Source: Austropuccinia psidii (lineage: Eukaryota; Basidiomycota; Pucciniomycetes; Pucciniales; Sphaerophragmiaceae). From it: DNA of 64,000 nucleotides. A program made the position numbers and the translations under genes. The DNA is taken from positions 62,923,112 through 62,987,111 of the forward strand of contig JALGQZ010000004.1 of NCBI GenBank assembly GCA_023105745.1. The letters are read 5' to 3'. The notes under the pieces are model-generated. The model did no database searches. It had not been told where the DNA came from and saw nothing but the letters and a program-made list of their open reading frames with translations. Shown here piece by piece: positions 48,105-59,934 of the stretch (position 1 is its first letter; every line of letters starts with the position of its first letter).

Positions 48105-50026
48105 TGTGAGCCTTGAGGTATATTTTACATACCCAGATAGGCCACAATTATCTTAAAAAGAAATTTTGAATTATGCAAAACTCATAAGTCATGCATATAT
48201 CCAAAATTCATCATTTTCAATTTCAGAAAAGATGAATAACTTTTTATTGAGTAAGTAAATCCATGGATTTAAGACCAGATTTGGATTCTACACAAAAATT
48301 CACCCAGGGTAGCTCCATAGAGTGAATAAGCTCAATTTAAGTATTTAAGGTGGTAAAATGGAAAATACTTCAATACCACATCATTAATACCACATAAAAG
48401 ATCCGTGAAAATTTTTGTTTTTCTTGATTTTTAGCCAAAATAATGGGAAAGTGAGAAATCCCATATTACATATACACTAAGAATAGTGTTATACATGTTT
48501 TGAGCACTTAATATCATGGTATTCTTACATGGACTTTTGGTACACCCATATTGGATATCTCACTTTAAGCTTAAATTACTATTTTGACGTAAAAAATAAG
48601 CAAGGGGGACAAAAGACATCAAAGAGAGCCAGGGTACCCAACTTCTGAGGCCTCAGAGGCGTGGATAGCTCCAGAGCATAGATCCATGGCTCATCTTGGC
48701 CCAATTGGTAAACTAAAACTCTTTGGGAACTTGGTTACCAAGTTACACCTACTGTAATCATAAGAAAAATAGCAAATAACCTGCTATTTTGACGTGCCAA
48801 GGAGGTAATAAGCTACTTAGGCTCCTGTAACCACGTCAATTCTTGATGGCTTTCCATGACTAGACCCTAAAAGAGTAATTAAACCCTTTTGGGATCCATA
48901 TTCATCGATTTACCTCATAGCAACCAGCAAAATACTGCTATTTGCAATTCTACGTAGAAATGAGGTAAAAACTTCAAAAATTCATTAAAAATACAATTCT
49001 TAATGAATCTTCCTGAAACTTTCAGTACCAATGCAGAACTGTATTATCTATGGTACAACCAAAAGAAATTATGGTTTTACTAGTAAAATTAAAAGTTTTA
49101 CTTACAGTCCATTTTTGACCATTCTACGTGAAACACTGAATCTTCAAAAATTCACAGTAATTACAACCTGTGATGAAATTGGCAATAACATTGATAACTT
49201 CGAGAAATCAATGATTATTTTAGAATAAAAGAAGATTTACAGATGTTACTCCTTTTATTCTTAACCATATTGGGGTTGGTAGTCACATAAAAGCATCAAT
49301 TAAGTAATTATGATAATCTTACGTGACAACAGATGATGAAATCATTAATCCAAAAGGGTTTATTGTTTTCTCACTCACTGGTTTTTCAGTTTGCTCCATG
49401 GCACGCCTCTGTGAGCTTTTGTTGACTTAAAAGAAGCCTATTCTTGCTGTTTTTTCTGTATCATCATCTTATCAATTTATTAAAATCATTATTACCAACA
49501 AGTAAGTATTAGTTAAAGCTATTCTTAAGTGTTTTAAATCTTTCAAAATCATCCAGAAAGACGTGAAATCATAGAATCCAACTATATATTGTTGTAATAC
49601 TGTTATAAATCCTTTTGATCCCTTAAATCCACAATTCCACGTCAAATTTCTCTACCCTTATCTATCAATAAGTTCTTTGGAGTATTAGTGAGTCATTTAT
49701 TTTTAATTCTTAAAGTTTTTCTCTAGTAATAGTTTTCTTCAAGAATTATATTCATAATTATTCTTGTAAAAGATAATTATATATTAAAATAACTTTATTA
49801 TTTTAATAAAGAAGTTTTTATTATTAAATTCTTCTTGTAATTGATTCTAGTAGACAACTACTGCTCACTGTTATAATCACTAGTAGTGTATAACACGTGA
49901 AAGAAATAATTTTATAATTATTTAATTGTGGTTATAATAATTTTTTATTATTATATTTCATAAGAACAGACATAGTACTGTTGATTAATAGTATTATTAT
50001 CATCAGTTTCATAGTCACATCTTACA
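48105..50026 (+). mobile_element. Solo LTR, family D
   Basis: A 1922-bp LTR from TGTGAGCCTTGAGGTATATT to CATAGTCACATCTTACA. A perfect target-site duplication TGCTT lies at 48100-48104 and 50027-50031. It is inserted in the right LTR of element B, 14 bp past the end of element A. It is the best-preserved family-D copy in the window and the reference for the fragments at 1, 9818 and 10349. No internal region of a family-D element is present. Confidence 0.95.
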
Positions 50027-51426
50027 TGCTTTAATTCACTTATGGGGTGGTTCAATGGTAAAAATTATTATAAGAGTTACAAAAAATTATTATAATGAAC
50101 TTTTTCATGTGTTTTAAGGCTTAAGATGATAAGGAAACGGTGTTTGGAATCTTTTATTGATTGGTTTGATAGTGTTTCAACTAATTATAAAAGGAAAAAT
50201 TCTAACATGAAGAGAAAAGTGGGGCAAAGAAGACATCCTTTTCTATCCACCAATTTTGTTACTACAAAAGTAAAATTTACTCTTTTCAGTCGTGAAAATC
50301 ACTTTGACAACAGAAAAGCCAATTATGGCATCCTTGAACCATGGTTTAGACCAAAAAGGGCTTGTTTTAGCCATTTTTTGCTATTTTCGGTTGTTTTTGG
50401 TCCCTTGGATCAGACATTGATATAGTAATACCTGGTTTCAAGCCTTCAAATCATGTAAGAAGGTGTGTAAGAGACGTTAAAACCATTTAAAACTGTTTTT
50501 ACTACGATGGTTGTATCTTAAGGGTAGTTTTACCCTCTTGGCAACAGTTAAAACTTCCCTAGTTGATATCAAAACCTCTTCATTAATTGAGACACAGACC
50601 CTGTGACCCAATTCCAGGACAAAATTTATGAAATTTAGCATGGATTTGACATCCCATGCCTGTCAGAAAGAAATTTGGGTGTCTGGCTCCCTTGAAGCCA
50701 AGATTCCTTTTCCCCCCTCCAAAATTAATCTTTCCAATTTATTTTTTTCTTTAATTCCTCATCATGTAATATACTTGTAATTTGAATATGCAATTAAATT
50801 TAGTTTTACAGATACACAACTTTAATACTTGATACCTCATATGTAAATTAAAGTTCACTTATGTAATACACACACACATTTTGACATTTCAATTGAAAAT
50901 ACTTCAATTCCTCATAACTTCTAAAGTACACACCACACCTCAATTTTAACACAAAAATTGATTGTTAAAACCACATGTGGTGTGAATTAAATTAAGTTTT
51001 TTAGTATTTTCAATTTTTATACAGAAAATAGTAAAAACTTAATTTAAACTTATTTAGAGTTGAGTTACAGAAATTTCATCCAGAGGTGACCCCACCTTTT
51101 ATTTTAGGAGAAATCCACTGGTGAACCAATTTTCTTATTTTTATTTATTGGATAAAGCTATAATATTTTTTTGCAAATTTTTTCAAAAAATATTTTAATT
51201 TCTGTAATTTTGTCAAAAATTCATTTTTACTTAATTTTTTCAAGTAAAAATGTGTTTTCACAATTTTAAATCATAATCAAATTTTTATTTTTGTGTATAA
51301 ATTTATATTTATATTTCAATTTTTGTTTTGATAATATAAATAAATTTATTTTATTTACAATTTCATCTTGTTTTGTTATTTGTGGTCTTTTGAGTCTATG
51401 AAAGTACCTCTAAGGATCACAGGGAT

Positions 51427-54400
51427 AAAGCTTGTATATGAAAAATTCCAAAAATCATTTTTAATCTGAATCAACCTCTGAAACAGTGGTGTTTTTGACA
51501 AACAGGAGGAAGGTTGAACAATTATAGCAATACATGCTTCTTGAAATATTCTATCTCTCTTAGGTATTGTGATTAAGTATGAAACTTCAAATTCACAGTA
51601 ATGGGGGGGGGTAGACCAACTTTATAAGTAATGCTATTCAGAAAAAAAACTGTATTTCAATTTGATTTCAGCTCATATTTTCCCTCATATTGAAAACAGC
51701 ATACCCCTATGCCATGTAAAAATTATAAAAATTCTGAAAAATCACTTCAGGGATCTGAAATTAAAATCCTTCAGTGGGAGGTTGGAGAATTTCTAGGTAA
51801 AAATGAAAGAGTTTGAAAAAAAAGGAGAAGGGGTGAAGTGAGTTTTATCAAAGGATAAAGGATCTTTTTTAAGGAGCGGAAAATTGAAAATAATGAAGGA
51901 AAAGTATTAATAAACTTATCAAAGGTAAGAGGGGTTTGAAAAATATTATTGGTTATTGATGAAGGAAGGAAAAGAAAAAAGGTAAATATTTGGCCAAGAG
52001 GGTTTTTTGGGCTGGTTGACTTGATTTTACCCAATAAATTAATGCTTTATTGTTTTTTTAATTGACAAGGGGCCCAGTGTTTTTCTTATGTTTGCTACTA
52101 ATTTATGGAGAAAATGCATGTTTGAATAATGGTATTGAAATAATTCATTTTATGTAAGTCATGTTACGATTGAATAATAAGATTATTATTCAAATTTTTA
52201 TTGGAGAAAAATAATTTCAGTTTTTTCATACTCTTTAGCTTATATATATGTATTATTACCATAAAATTACCCAAAGTTTCTTAAAGAAGATTCAATTTTA
52301 AATATTCTTGGTAGTCCTTGTCTTAATATTATTCCAAATTAGAAATATGATAAAAGCAAAAAACATGTTTAAACCTCTAATTTGAAATATGTAGAATTAA
52401 TATTTAACAAGATTTACTGAATTAGGGCTCCAATAGAAATTTGTGTTGTATTACATAATACTGAAATAGTATTCTGATCCATTGGAAATGTTATTAGTAG
52501 TGGCTTTTTCAGTCCACAAGGATCTCATTGAGTAATATTCATGAGGAAATAGTTTTATAGGAATTAAAGACCTTTGATGGAATTGTTTGGAATTTCTTAC
52601 AAAACTCAAGGGAGGTTTCTTCCATACAGAACCACTCAACTAATAAGTATTCAAATACAAATTATGGCCCTCCAAGGTGATTTTGTCTACATCCATGTTA
52701 TCTTATTACTTTTTTGGTGCCAATTTTTTACAAAGTGGTACCTTTTCTAGCTATTTGTAGCTCTAAATCCACAAAGCTTTAGTTCATTAATGAAGACTCA
52801 TAAATTTGAAATTTATGTAGCTCTATTACCCTTAAAATACATAAGTTTTCAATTTATTTAAAGAATATTATATATTAGAGATGTTTTTATACCTTTTCCA
52901 TTTGAGAAACAAAAGTTGCTTATTCATTAATTCAGGTTAATAAATCTTCACTTTTTTACTATGATAATTGGTCATCTTCAAGTGAAAATATTTGTCAATT
53001 AAGTTTCAAAACTCTTTTCTGGGTTCATTTTTTTAATTCTTTCATATTATAAGATTGCAGCTTATCATTATTAATTTATAAATTGGCACTTACTAAAGGT
53101 AGTCCTAAGTCATATTCAATTGGGATAATTTATTAACTAGTTTTAATTAGATATAAGCTTTTAATTATCATTTTATCCAATTCAAGAAATTGTTCAATTC
53201 TCATTATTTATTAATGAACAGACTTTTAGAAAAATTCAAGTTCCCAATTCAAGAGAAAAATCACAACCAAGTACCAATTAGATCTTTTCATAATTAAGAG
53301 ATATATATCTCATAATCTCTTGAAATTTTCAAGAAATTTTACCTTTTTAATATGGTGTATTAATTCTCTTTAAGCTCATATATTAATCTTATTCTTTTCC
53401 ATCATTTTCTCTGAGAAAATACATATCTATTCTAAAGTGATTGGGAATTTCAATACCTAGATATTATTGGTTAATCTGAATGGTTCTGTGTGTAAATAGA
53501 GAATTTATCAATGCTTTTTTAATGTAAATTTTTTGAATTGAATTCAAAAATACATATAAAATCTCAGAATTTACTCATTCAAATATTATTTTGAATGAAT
53601 AAACTAAACAGTAAAGAATTTTTCTACCATATTATTATATCTCCGATATGATTCAGAATTAAACTCTTTAAAAATTGAACCATTATCACCTGATATGGAA
53701 GAAGTAAATATGCTTCTATTTGTATCAAATTAACGATATTAGTGAATTCATCATCTTTATTTAGTATTTTAATGAGGTTATAAAAGCTTTTTGAATGGAC
53801 TCAATCTGGTTAGCAAGTGAAATACATGAGGTGGAATAAATTTTTATACTTGCATAGTAAATGAATTGAAATAATTCAGGGTTTTTATAAAAATTTAACT
53901 AAATATCAATTAACTCACCTGTGCTTCATATTTATTCAAGGTAAGAAGTAATAAAAAATTATTATTGTAGAATTTTTCAAAGGAAAAAATTCCAAATTTA
54001 TTCTCTTTTATAGATTATTATAAGACAATTTTCTTATTAAGACTCATAATTTTACTGAAAATGAAGTTTTATCTACTGATAATATAAAGGATATATCAAG
54101 GATACAGAATATTTTATACAGTAATATTTAGTTTGAATTAATTCAGAAAAGAACTGTAAGAAATTAATATTATTAAAGAGAATTTTAGAATTTAAGTTAA
54201 GAGAAAAAATACTCAAAAAGGACCAGATAAAATATAGAAACTGAGTGAAGGAACTTAAAGTTTTTAAAGATTCTTTAATTCACTTTTGGGTTGTTTAAGG
54301 AGCTAAATGAATTATAAGATCAAAAAACAGTAAGTATAATTATATTTAAATATGGATAAAAGCTTAAAATTATTAAAAATAGTGTTTTGATGGCTATTAA

Positions 54401-57400
54401 ACTAAATATAAGATTTAAAATGTTCAATGATGAAAAGAAATGATGGGTAAAGAATAAATTCTTTCATATCTCCAAATATTGTTGTTAGGAAATTAAGAAA
54501 TGATTTTATAGTGAATTGGAATAATATTGGTTCCAAAAAGCCATTCTTCTTTCCACAAATATGTCATTTTGAAAATTATTAGTAATTAATAAATGAATAT
54601 TATGAGTAAACCTGTATAATTATTATCTTGAAAGCTCAGTAACTCTTATTATTTTTGAAAATAGACCACCTTTATTAGTGAAGTTATTTTATTCGTAATA
54701 TCTCTTTAATTTAAAATAAAAACTATTTTGGAATAGTTTTTGATTTTTATGTCAATTTTATTTATTATTTTTTGTATTTTGATTATTTTAAAATTCCGCT
54801 AAGAATCACCAAATATTCTAATAAAGATATATTTTTATTTTAGATAGGAGATTTATTATTGGAATTTTTCGAGGTAAAAAATAGTTTTGAAATTTGGAAG
54901 GGAATAGTTTATAGCGGTATTCTTTATATTCTTCTGTGCATCACTCACAGTAAACCTCACAGGAATTTTAAATAAACTTGGATGTATATTATCATGAAAT
55001 TTTGAGGAAATTGGTATAGAATTTGTAACTATATACTACATAAGTCCTTCCTTTTCTATAAATATTGTATAAAATTCTATTTGTGTGACTTGAAATAAAA
55101 AATTTTAAATATTTGATTCAATTCCAATATGTTTTCGTGAGCCTCCAAGTCATAATAAGCTCTAATTTAGAAGAAGAGATAATATTTAATTATATGATTT
55201 ATAAAGTATTTATCTTGTGGAGCTCTTTATTCTGTTGTAGTAGAATATCTTGAGCAAAATTTCATTAAAATACAATGCTGTCTGGTAAGAAATATACTCA
55301 GAAATTCATACCAAATAATTTTGAGTTTCTTAAAATATAAATGAAATGACTTGATATAAAATAATGTGTGATTTTAGACACGAATCCCCTGTATTTTTAC
55401 CTTGAAATTCAATGGCCTGGTATTTTTGGTATTTTAAGAAAAAAATACAGAACTTCCTATGCAATATACTCAAAAAAACCTTGGTATAGCTTTTAAAGTT
55501 GGTGTTGTTTTTTTTTTGAAAAATTACTTTTTTTTTCAAATTTGAAGTTTTCACTCAGCTTGAATAATGGAAGTATTAACTAGTAAGTTGAGCTTTTGGT
55601 ATATTTAGCTCCGCTCCAACCAATTTCAAATAAGCTATGAAGTATGTTATAAGACCAATTTCCCAAAAAAATTCTGATGTTAATATTCCATGTTGATATC
55701 CACAATCTAACAATGGAGATACTCTAGAAAACCTTAATGAAATTATTGATAATTTTATTTTAGTTTATAGTTTTTTCAAACTATATATAGAAGTTAATTA
55801 CATAAATATATTGAAAAATAAAGGAGGAAGTTTTCATCACCCCTAAAAAAGTAGAGGAATTTCTAATAATGAGATATTATATTATAGGTATAAGCTTTGG
55901 TAATATATTATCCTTAGTCTCAATATTAATTCAGGTATATAATGATAGTAGCTATTAATGATTAAAAAATATTACACATGACTCCATGATTTTATGCTCT
56001 ATGCTTCAATAAGTTAGCTTCTTAATAGCTCAATTCAAGATAAATCTCTCATATTATTTAAAATTGATCAATTTCTGAATAATTTTTTAAAATTCTAATG
56101 AATTTTTGTTCTTCCACTTCTCAAATAATTTATCATTCATAAAATTGATGATTCAACCTTATAATCTTCAAAAGGAACCCGAAAATCTTTAGCTATATAT
56201 TCTAATAATTTGAATCAATTTCCAAAATATCAAATTTAAACTTCTCAAAAAAACTCAACTTTAAAATTAATATTTTAAATTGATGCAAATATTCTTGAAA
56301 TAGAAAAGTTTGAAGAAAAAAGAAAATCTTTTGCAAGGTAATGATTCAAAGAAAATAATACATAAGAGCTAATTATTGAAACTATTGAATTTGAATTATT
56401 CTATCACTTACGTATGAAAAAAATGAGGAGGAATTATTACTAATATCGTATATAAGATGATATATATAATGGCTCTTCAATAAGAGCCTAATATGAATTA
56501 TTAATTTTAAATAATAAAATATATAAAAATGTAGACTTTGGAGGTTTTTAAAATTTAAATAGCTATCTATATTTAAAAAATATCATACAAAATATTGGAA
56601 TATTCCATCTTTTATACTTATGGAATATGCATTTGATAATTAAATTAAAATTTTTGGAAATTATTCAAAATAGATAAATAAATCTTAGTATTATTTTAGT
56701 AAAGCTTGAAAATTTTTGAAAGAATCCTTTTTTTTACCCCTCAATAAAATTAAATATCCTATTATTTCATGAAAATCAATTAAAAATGTAAACAACTAAC
56801 ATAAATGAAGTATTACAAACTTTCATGAAGGAAATACAAGCATTTTCTTAATAAAATAAAAGATAGTGTCTTCTCTTGTATCATTTCCATGAGCTTTTTA
56901 TGAAGAATTTCAATCCAAATCCACTTTTTAGGAAAACTAAGGGAGAAATCTTAATAATTGGATGGATTTTCCTTCTGTTGGTAAGAATATATTTCTTTAA
57001 ATGCATACATAAATTTCAAAAACAATTAATTATATAATATAAAGTTTTACCAAGGTTATTTGAGCTTCAATCAAATTTTAAGGGAGGTTTGAGGTGAATT
57101 TGGTTCATAATGAAGGGTTTTTTTGGTATTCCCTCAAATAAATTTTTGTTAAAAAGGTGATACATCCATAAATGAGCAAAAAAATAATTATTTCAAGGCT
57201 TTCCACTGAGCTGTGATTCCTGGGAGCCTTTCTCATAACCTGTATCTGTATTTCCAAAGCTTTCATGAACCCTTCAGAAATGATTCAAAATTATATTGAT
57301 AGCACCCTACTAGAAGAATAATTACCAAAGGCAGATAATGTACTTCAAATACACCAAACCTTTACTAGGGGTGGAAGAAATGATGCACAAAAAGGTGAGA

Positions 57401-57645
57401 TATAAAATATATCTTCAAAAATGATTTTCAATTGGTTTATTCTAAGCTTGGGAAGGTATGAGCAATGATCACTGGATAGGTATAGTTTCTTTTATCTTAG
57501 TTCATAATTCCATGAGCTATGCTTCAATTAACCAGCTTAGATTTTGTGAAGATTTGTTTCTGTGAAATGCAATTTCAAATCCCATACTTTACTTTCTATA
57601 TGAGATCTGTTGATGTATAATTTAATTTTTCCAAACTTTATACTA
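51427..57645. other. 6-kb AT-rich stretch without recognisable genes
   Basis: Right flank of element B up to the copia element. All open frames are short, with low-complexity Ile/Lys/Asn/Phe composition. There is a G8 run near 51603-51610. No LTR ends with a target-site duplication, no TIR pair, and no RNA gene was recognised. It resembles the AT-rich stretch at 4380-6820 in composition and may consist of old mutated elements. Confidence 0.4.
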
Positions 57646-57983
57646 GCTTCTATTTTTCACTTGTGGGTTTTAATTAAGAATGTATTATGTATTACAATTT
57701 AAGTGATGCTTATTGTTAAAATACACGGTACGCAATAGCGCGACGTGTCATTATTCCTGTAATCAAAAAGTAAAGTGCCCTGCCAAATGTATGCAAACAC
57801 GCAGTTCATACAGGCAGGGCATCTCTGAATGCGCGCGCAGCAGTTTGACCAATGGACTACTCTAATTGGTCAGCCCGGTCCCGCTGCTGTTGTTAATGCA
57901 ATTTCTTTTTTTTTCTTATTTATTTTTATTCATTTTTCCTTCCTGTCATCATCAGCTCATTTTATTTTTCAAGACTTCCACCG

Positions 57984-59240
57984 ATGAAGTCGTTTTGCTC
58001 ACTGATTATAAATAAGCTTCCCATGGTTGTTTCCAACCATCTTCATCCACCACTATCCCTCTGTCACATCCTCAACTCACTACTTTCCTTTCTCATTGTC
58101 AAATACTATTTCATTTTTATTAATTGCTCTACTTCACCAATCATACCACAGGTGAGTTATGTTTCTTTCTTCAATAAATCAATAATATTATTAATATTAC
58201 CTTATCTGCCACAGATACCGTATTTGGATGTGGAAGCCCGGGGCCAATTGGTGGGTATGTGTCAGGCCGGACTGTCATTTAGGGCCATTGTAGAGTTGAA
58301 CAATCTCCCTCTTACAACCGTTTACAAGACCTTCCAAAAGTACCAAGAGATAGGCACTGTTACAAAACAAAAAAAACTGGCCGACCAACGAAACTCAATG
58401 ATTGTGATTGGAGACAACTTAGCCAGATAATTACTTGATGCCGAAGACTTAGCATTACCCAAGTCACCTCATTAATGACTTTGCTAGTGTCAACCCAAAC
58501 AATACAACACAAGATTCATAAATTAGGCAAACACTCACGAATCACCCCAAAGAAGCCATACTTACATCCACAAGACTTTCAACATTGGTTGGCCTTTTCC
58601 CAAGCTCATAGGCACTGGACAATTAACAAATGGGCCAAGGTGATATGGACTGATGAATTGGCCTTTGAGCTGGGAAAACGGGTTGACCAAGTGTGAGTCT
58701 GGCGCATGGCAAGCAAGAAGTGGCTCCTTGAAAACGTTGCTGTAAACCATTTATCTGGTTGTCAGTCAGTCATGATCTGGGGGGGTTTCTGTGCTGCTTA
58801 CTGTAGCACAATCGTTTTCTTGGATGGTTGCATGAATTTTCAAGAAATGGTCCAACAGCTCAACCACCCTGCTCTTCGCCTCTTCATCAAGAAAATGGAG
58901 CAAGCCCCGTGGATACAAGGTCAACATTGCCTCCTGCTAATGGAAGACAACACACCAATCCATACAGTGGCTTTCAGTAATCAATGGCGCAAATAAAATG
59001 GGATACTCAAGATGGAGTGGCCAGCACATTTGCCAGACCTCAATCCAATCAAAAACATCTGGAAGTCGATGAAAAGCCAAATATCAAATCTTTACCAACC
59101 TCAGATGCTCGATGAACTCAAACATGCCATTCAAGCCTCATGGGATGATCTCCACTAGGGAATATTGAACGACTACCTCCGCTCAATGCCACGGAGGATG
59201 AAGATGATGATTGATCAATGTGGTGGTCCTACCTCATATT
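57984..59240 (+). pseudogene. Tc1 transposase, broken
   Basis: The N-terminal helix-turn-helix region is visible as VEARGQLVGMCQAGLSFRAI and NLPLTTVYKTFQKYQ. A frameshift in the A-run near 58370-58378 moves to the GRPTKLND frame. The catalytic core then follows in the frame of 58475-58996, with IWTDELAFELG and LLMEDNTPIHT. The third motif, in the frame that continues after the TAA at 58994, is PDLNPIKNIW near 59038-59064. The usual form is NPIEN, so the last catalytic Glu is Lys (GAA to AAA). Stops also occur at 58694-58696 (TGA), 58994-58996 (TAA) and 59157-59159 (TAG). It is inactive on several counts. Confidence 0.85.
58152..58214 (+). other. Possible intron in the Tc1 transposase
   Basis: Donor CACAG|GTGAGT and acceptor CTGCCACAG|ATACC bound 63 nt. 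The length is a multiple of three and has no stop, so the frame is open with or without splicing. Splicing joins SPIIPQ to IPYLDVEARG, removing an Ile/Leu/Phe-rich stretch unlike transposase. Confidence 0.5.
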
Positions 59241-59672
59241 AGGACCACCAAATTTTTTATTGGTTTTTTTGATTTTTATTAGTGATGTTGTCTACTGTGT
59301 TACCTGATGTTACCTCTGCTCTGAAATGCAATCAGTTACAATGTCTGTTCCTAAGTTCCCAAGTGAGAGACCCAGTGCCCTCAAAAAAAGTTGCACAGCA
59401 ATTTTTATTGTACAGGCCCCTGCCTGTATGAACTTTGTGTTTACATACATTTGGCAGGGCACTGTAACTTGTAAATACAGAAACCACGCTGCGCGCGCTA
59501 CGCACCACAGCTGTCTAGTTTTAACTTAAAAGGCTGCTCGTTGCCCGAACCCAAAACTTTCCTCACCTCTCATCAATTGCAGGTGATGGGAAGTACTGGG
59601 ACTGACAAGCGAGCTTCACTAAATTGCACCATTGCTTAATACTTATAATTGATAATTATTAATTAAAACAAG

Positions 59673-59689
59673 ATATATATATATATATA
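59673..59689. repeat. TA dinucleotide microsatellite
   Basis: About 8 AT/TA repeats within the copia LTR. Confidence 0.8.
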
Positions 59690-59925
59690 GATTTTACTAT
59701 GATCTCCCCTTTATATTAAACTAAGAAGAAATAGATTGTGCCTGGAATATAAAATAAAAATAAAATATATAAAGTTAATAAAAGATCAGATCTACCCTGA
59801 AGAGAGGAGAATCTTTGAGAATTGCGGCTTTTTATATATTAATTAGAGGTACGTTGTATTTGTGTTAAGTTTTGGTTGATAGAATATCATGGAAGAAGGG
59901 ATTGAAATATCTAGGTTTCATTACA

Positions 59926-59934
59926 CTCCCCTCC
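59926..59934 (-). other. Copia polypurine tract
   Basis: Minus-strand GGAGGGGAG immediately upstream of the 3' LTR start TGTAATGAAACC. Confidence 0.65.

Larger units (their letters stand above)
17965..51421 (-). mobile_element. Gypsy element B, outer shell of a nest
   Basis: A Ty3/Gypsy element on the minus strand. Its LTR ends are TGTAAGGTGT at 17965 and GATCACA at 51421. A perfect target-site duplication GGGAT at 17960-17964 and 51422-51426 proves that these distant ends belong together. Removing inserted elements C (24716-35598), A (37414-48090), solo LTR D (48105-50026) and one duplicated pentamer for each leaves about 9.96 kb. Its genes are broken by many stops and frame changes, and key residues of protease, RNase H and integrase are lost, so it is dead. 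Confidence 0.93.
37016..51421 (-). repeat. Element B 5' LTR (right copy), interrupted twice
   Basis: The LTR is in three pieces: 37016-37413, 48096-48104 and 50032-51421. Joined in order they follow the left LTR (17965-19752); for example the AACAGTGATG..AGATG..TTTAATTCA..TATGGGGTGG region near 18350 is split exactly at the two insertion points. Element A (with GATGA duplicated) and solo LTR D (with TGCTT duplicated) inserted only 9 bp apart in the original sequence. Confidence 0.9.
57715..59525 (+). mobile_element. Tc1/mariner transposon, dead
   Basis: About 1.8 kb. An inverted pair at 57774-57819 and 59418-59463 (AGTGCCCTGCCAAATGTATG...) matches at 43 of 46 positions. Weaker symmetry continues outward to GTTAAAA at 57715 and TTTTAAC ending at 59525, with GGTACGCAATAGCGCG facing GCGCGCGCTACGCACC. 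The exact outer ends and the TA duplication are uncertain. The GC-rich composition contrasts with the surrounding copia LTR. It encodes one broken DDE transposase. Confidence 0.82.
57651..59925 (-). repeat. Copia element 3' LTR, holding a Tc1 insertion
   Basis: The left LTR of the copia element starts TATTTTTCACTTGTGGG at 57651, matching the start of the right LTR at 63953 (TATTTTTCACTGACGGG) and then identical for about 30 bases to the window edge. It ends GGTTTCATTACA at 59925, next to the polypurine tract. Without the inserted Tc1 it is about 460 bp. The right half includes a TA microsatellite. Confidence 0.8.

Noticed and set aside
51771..57630. Short open frames between element B and copia (51771, 52451, 55330)
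   Set aside because: Low-complexity composition, no homologue recognised, and frequency expected by chance in AT-rich DNA.
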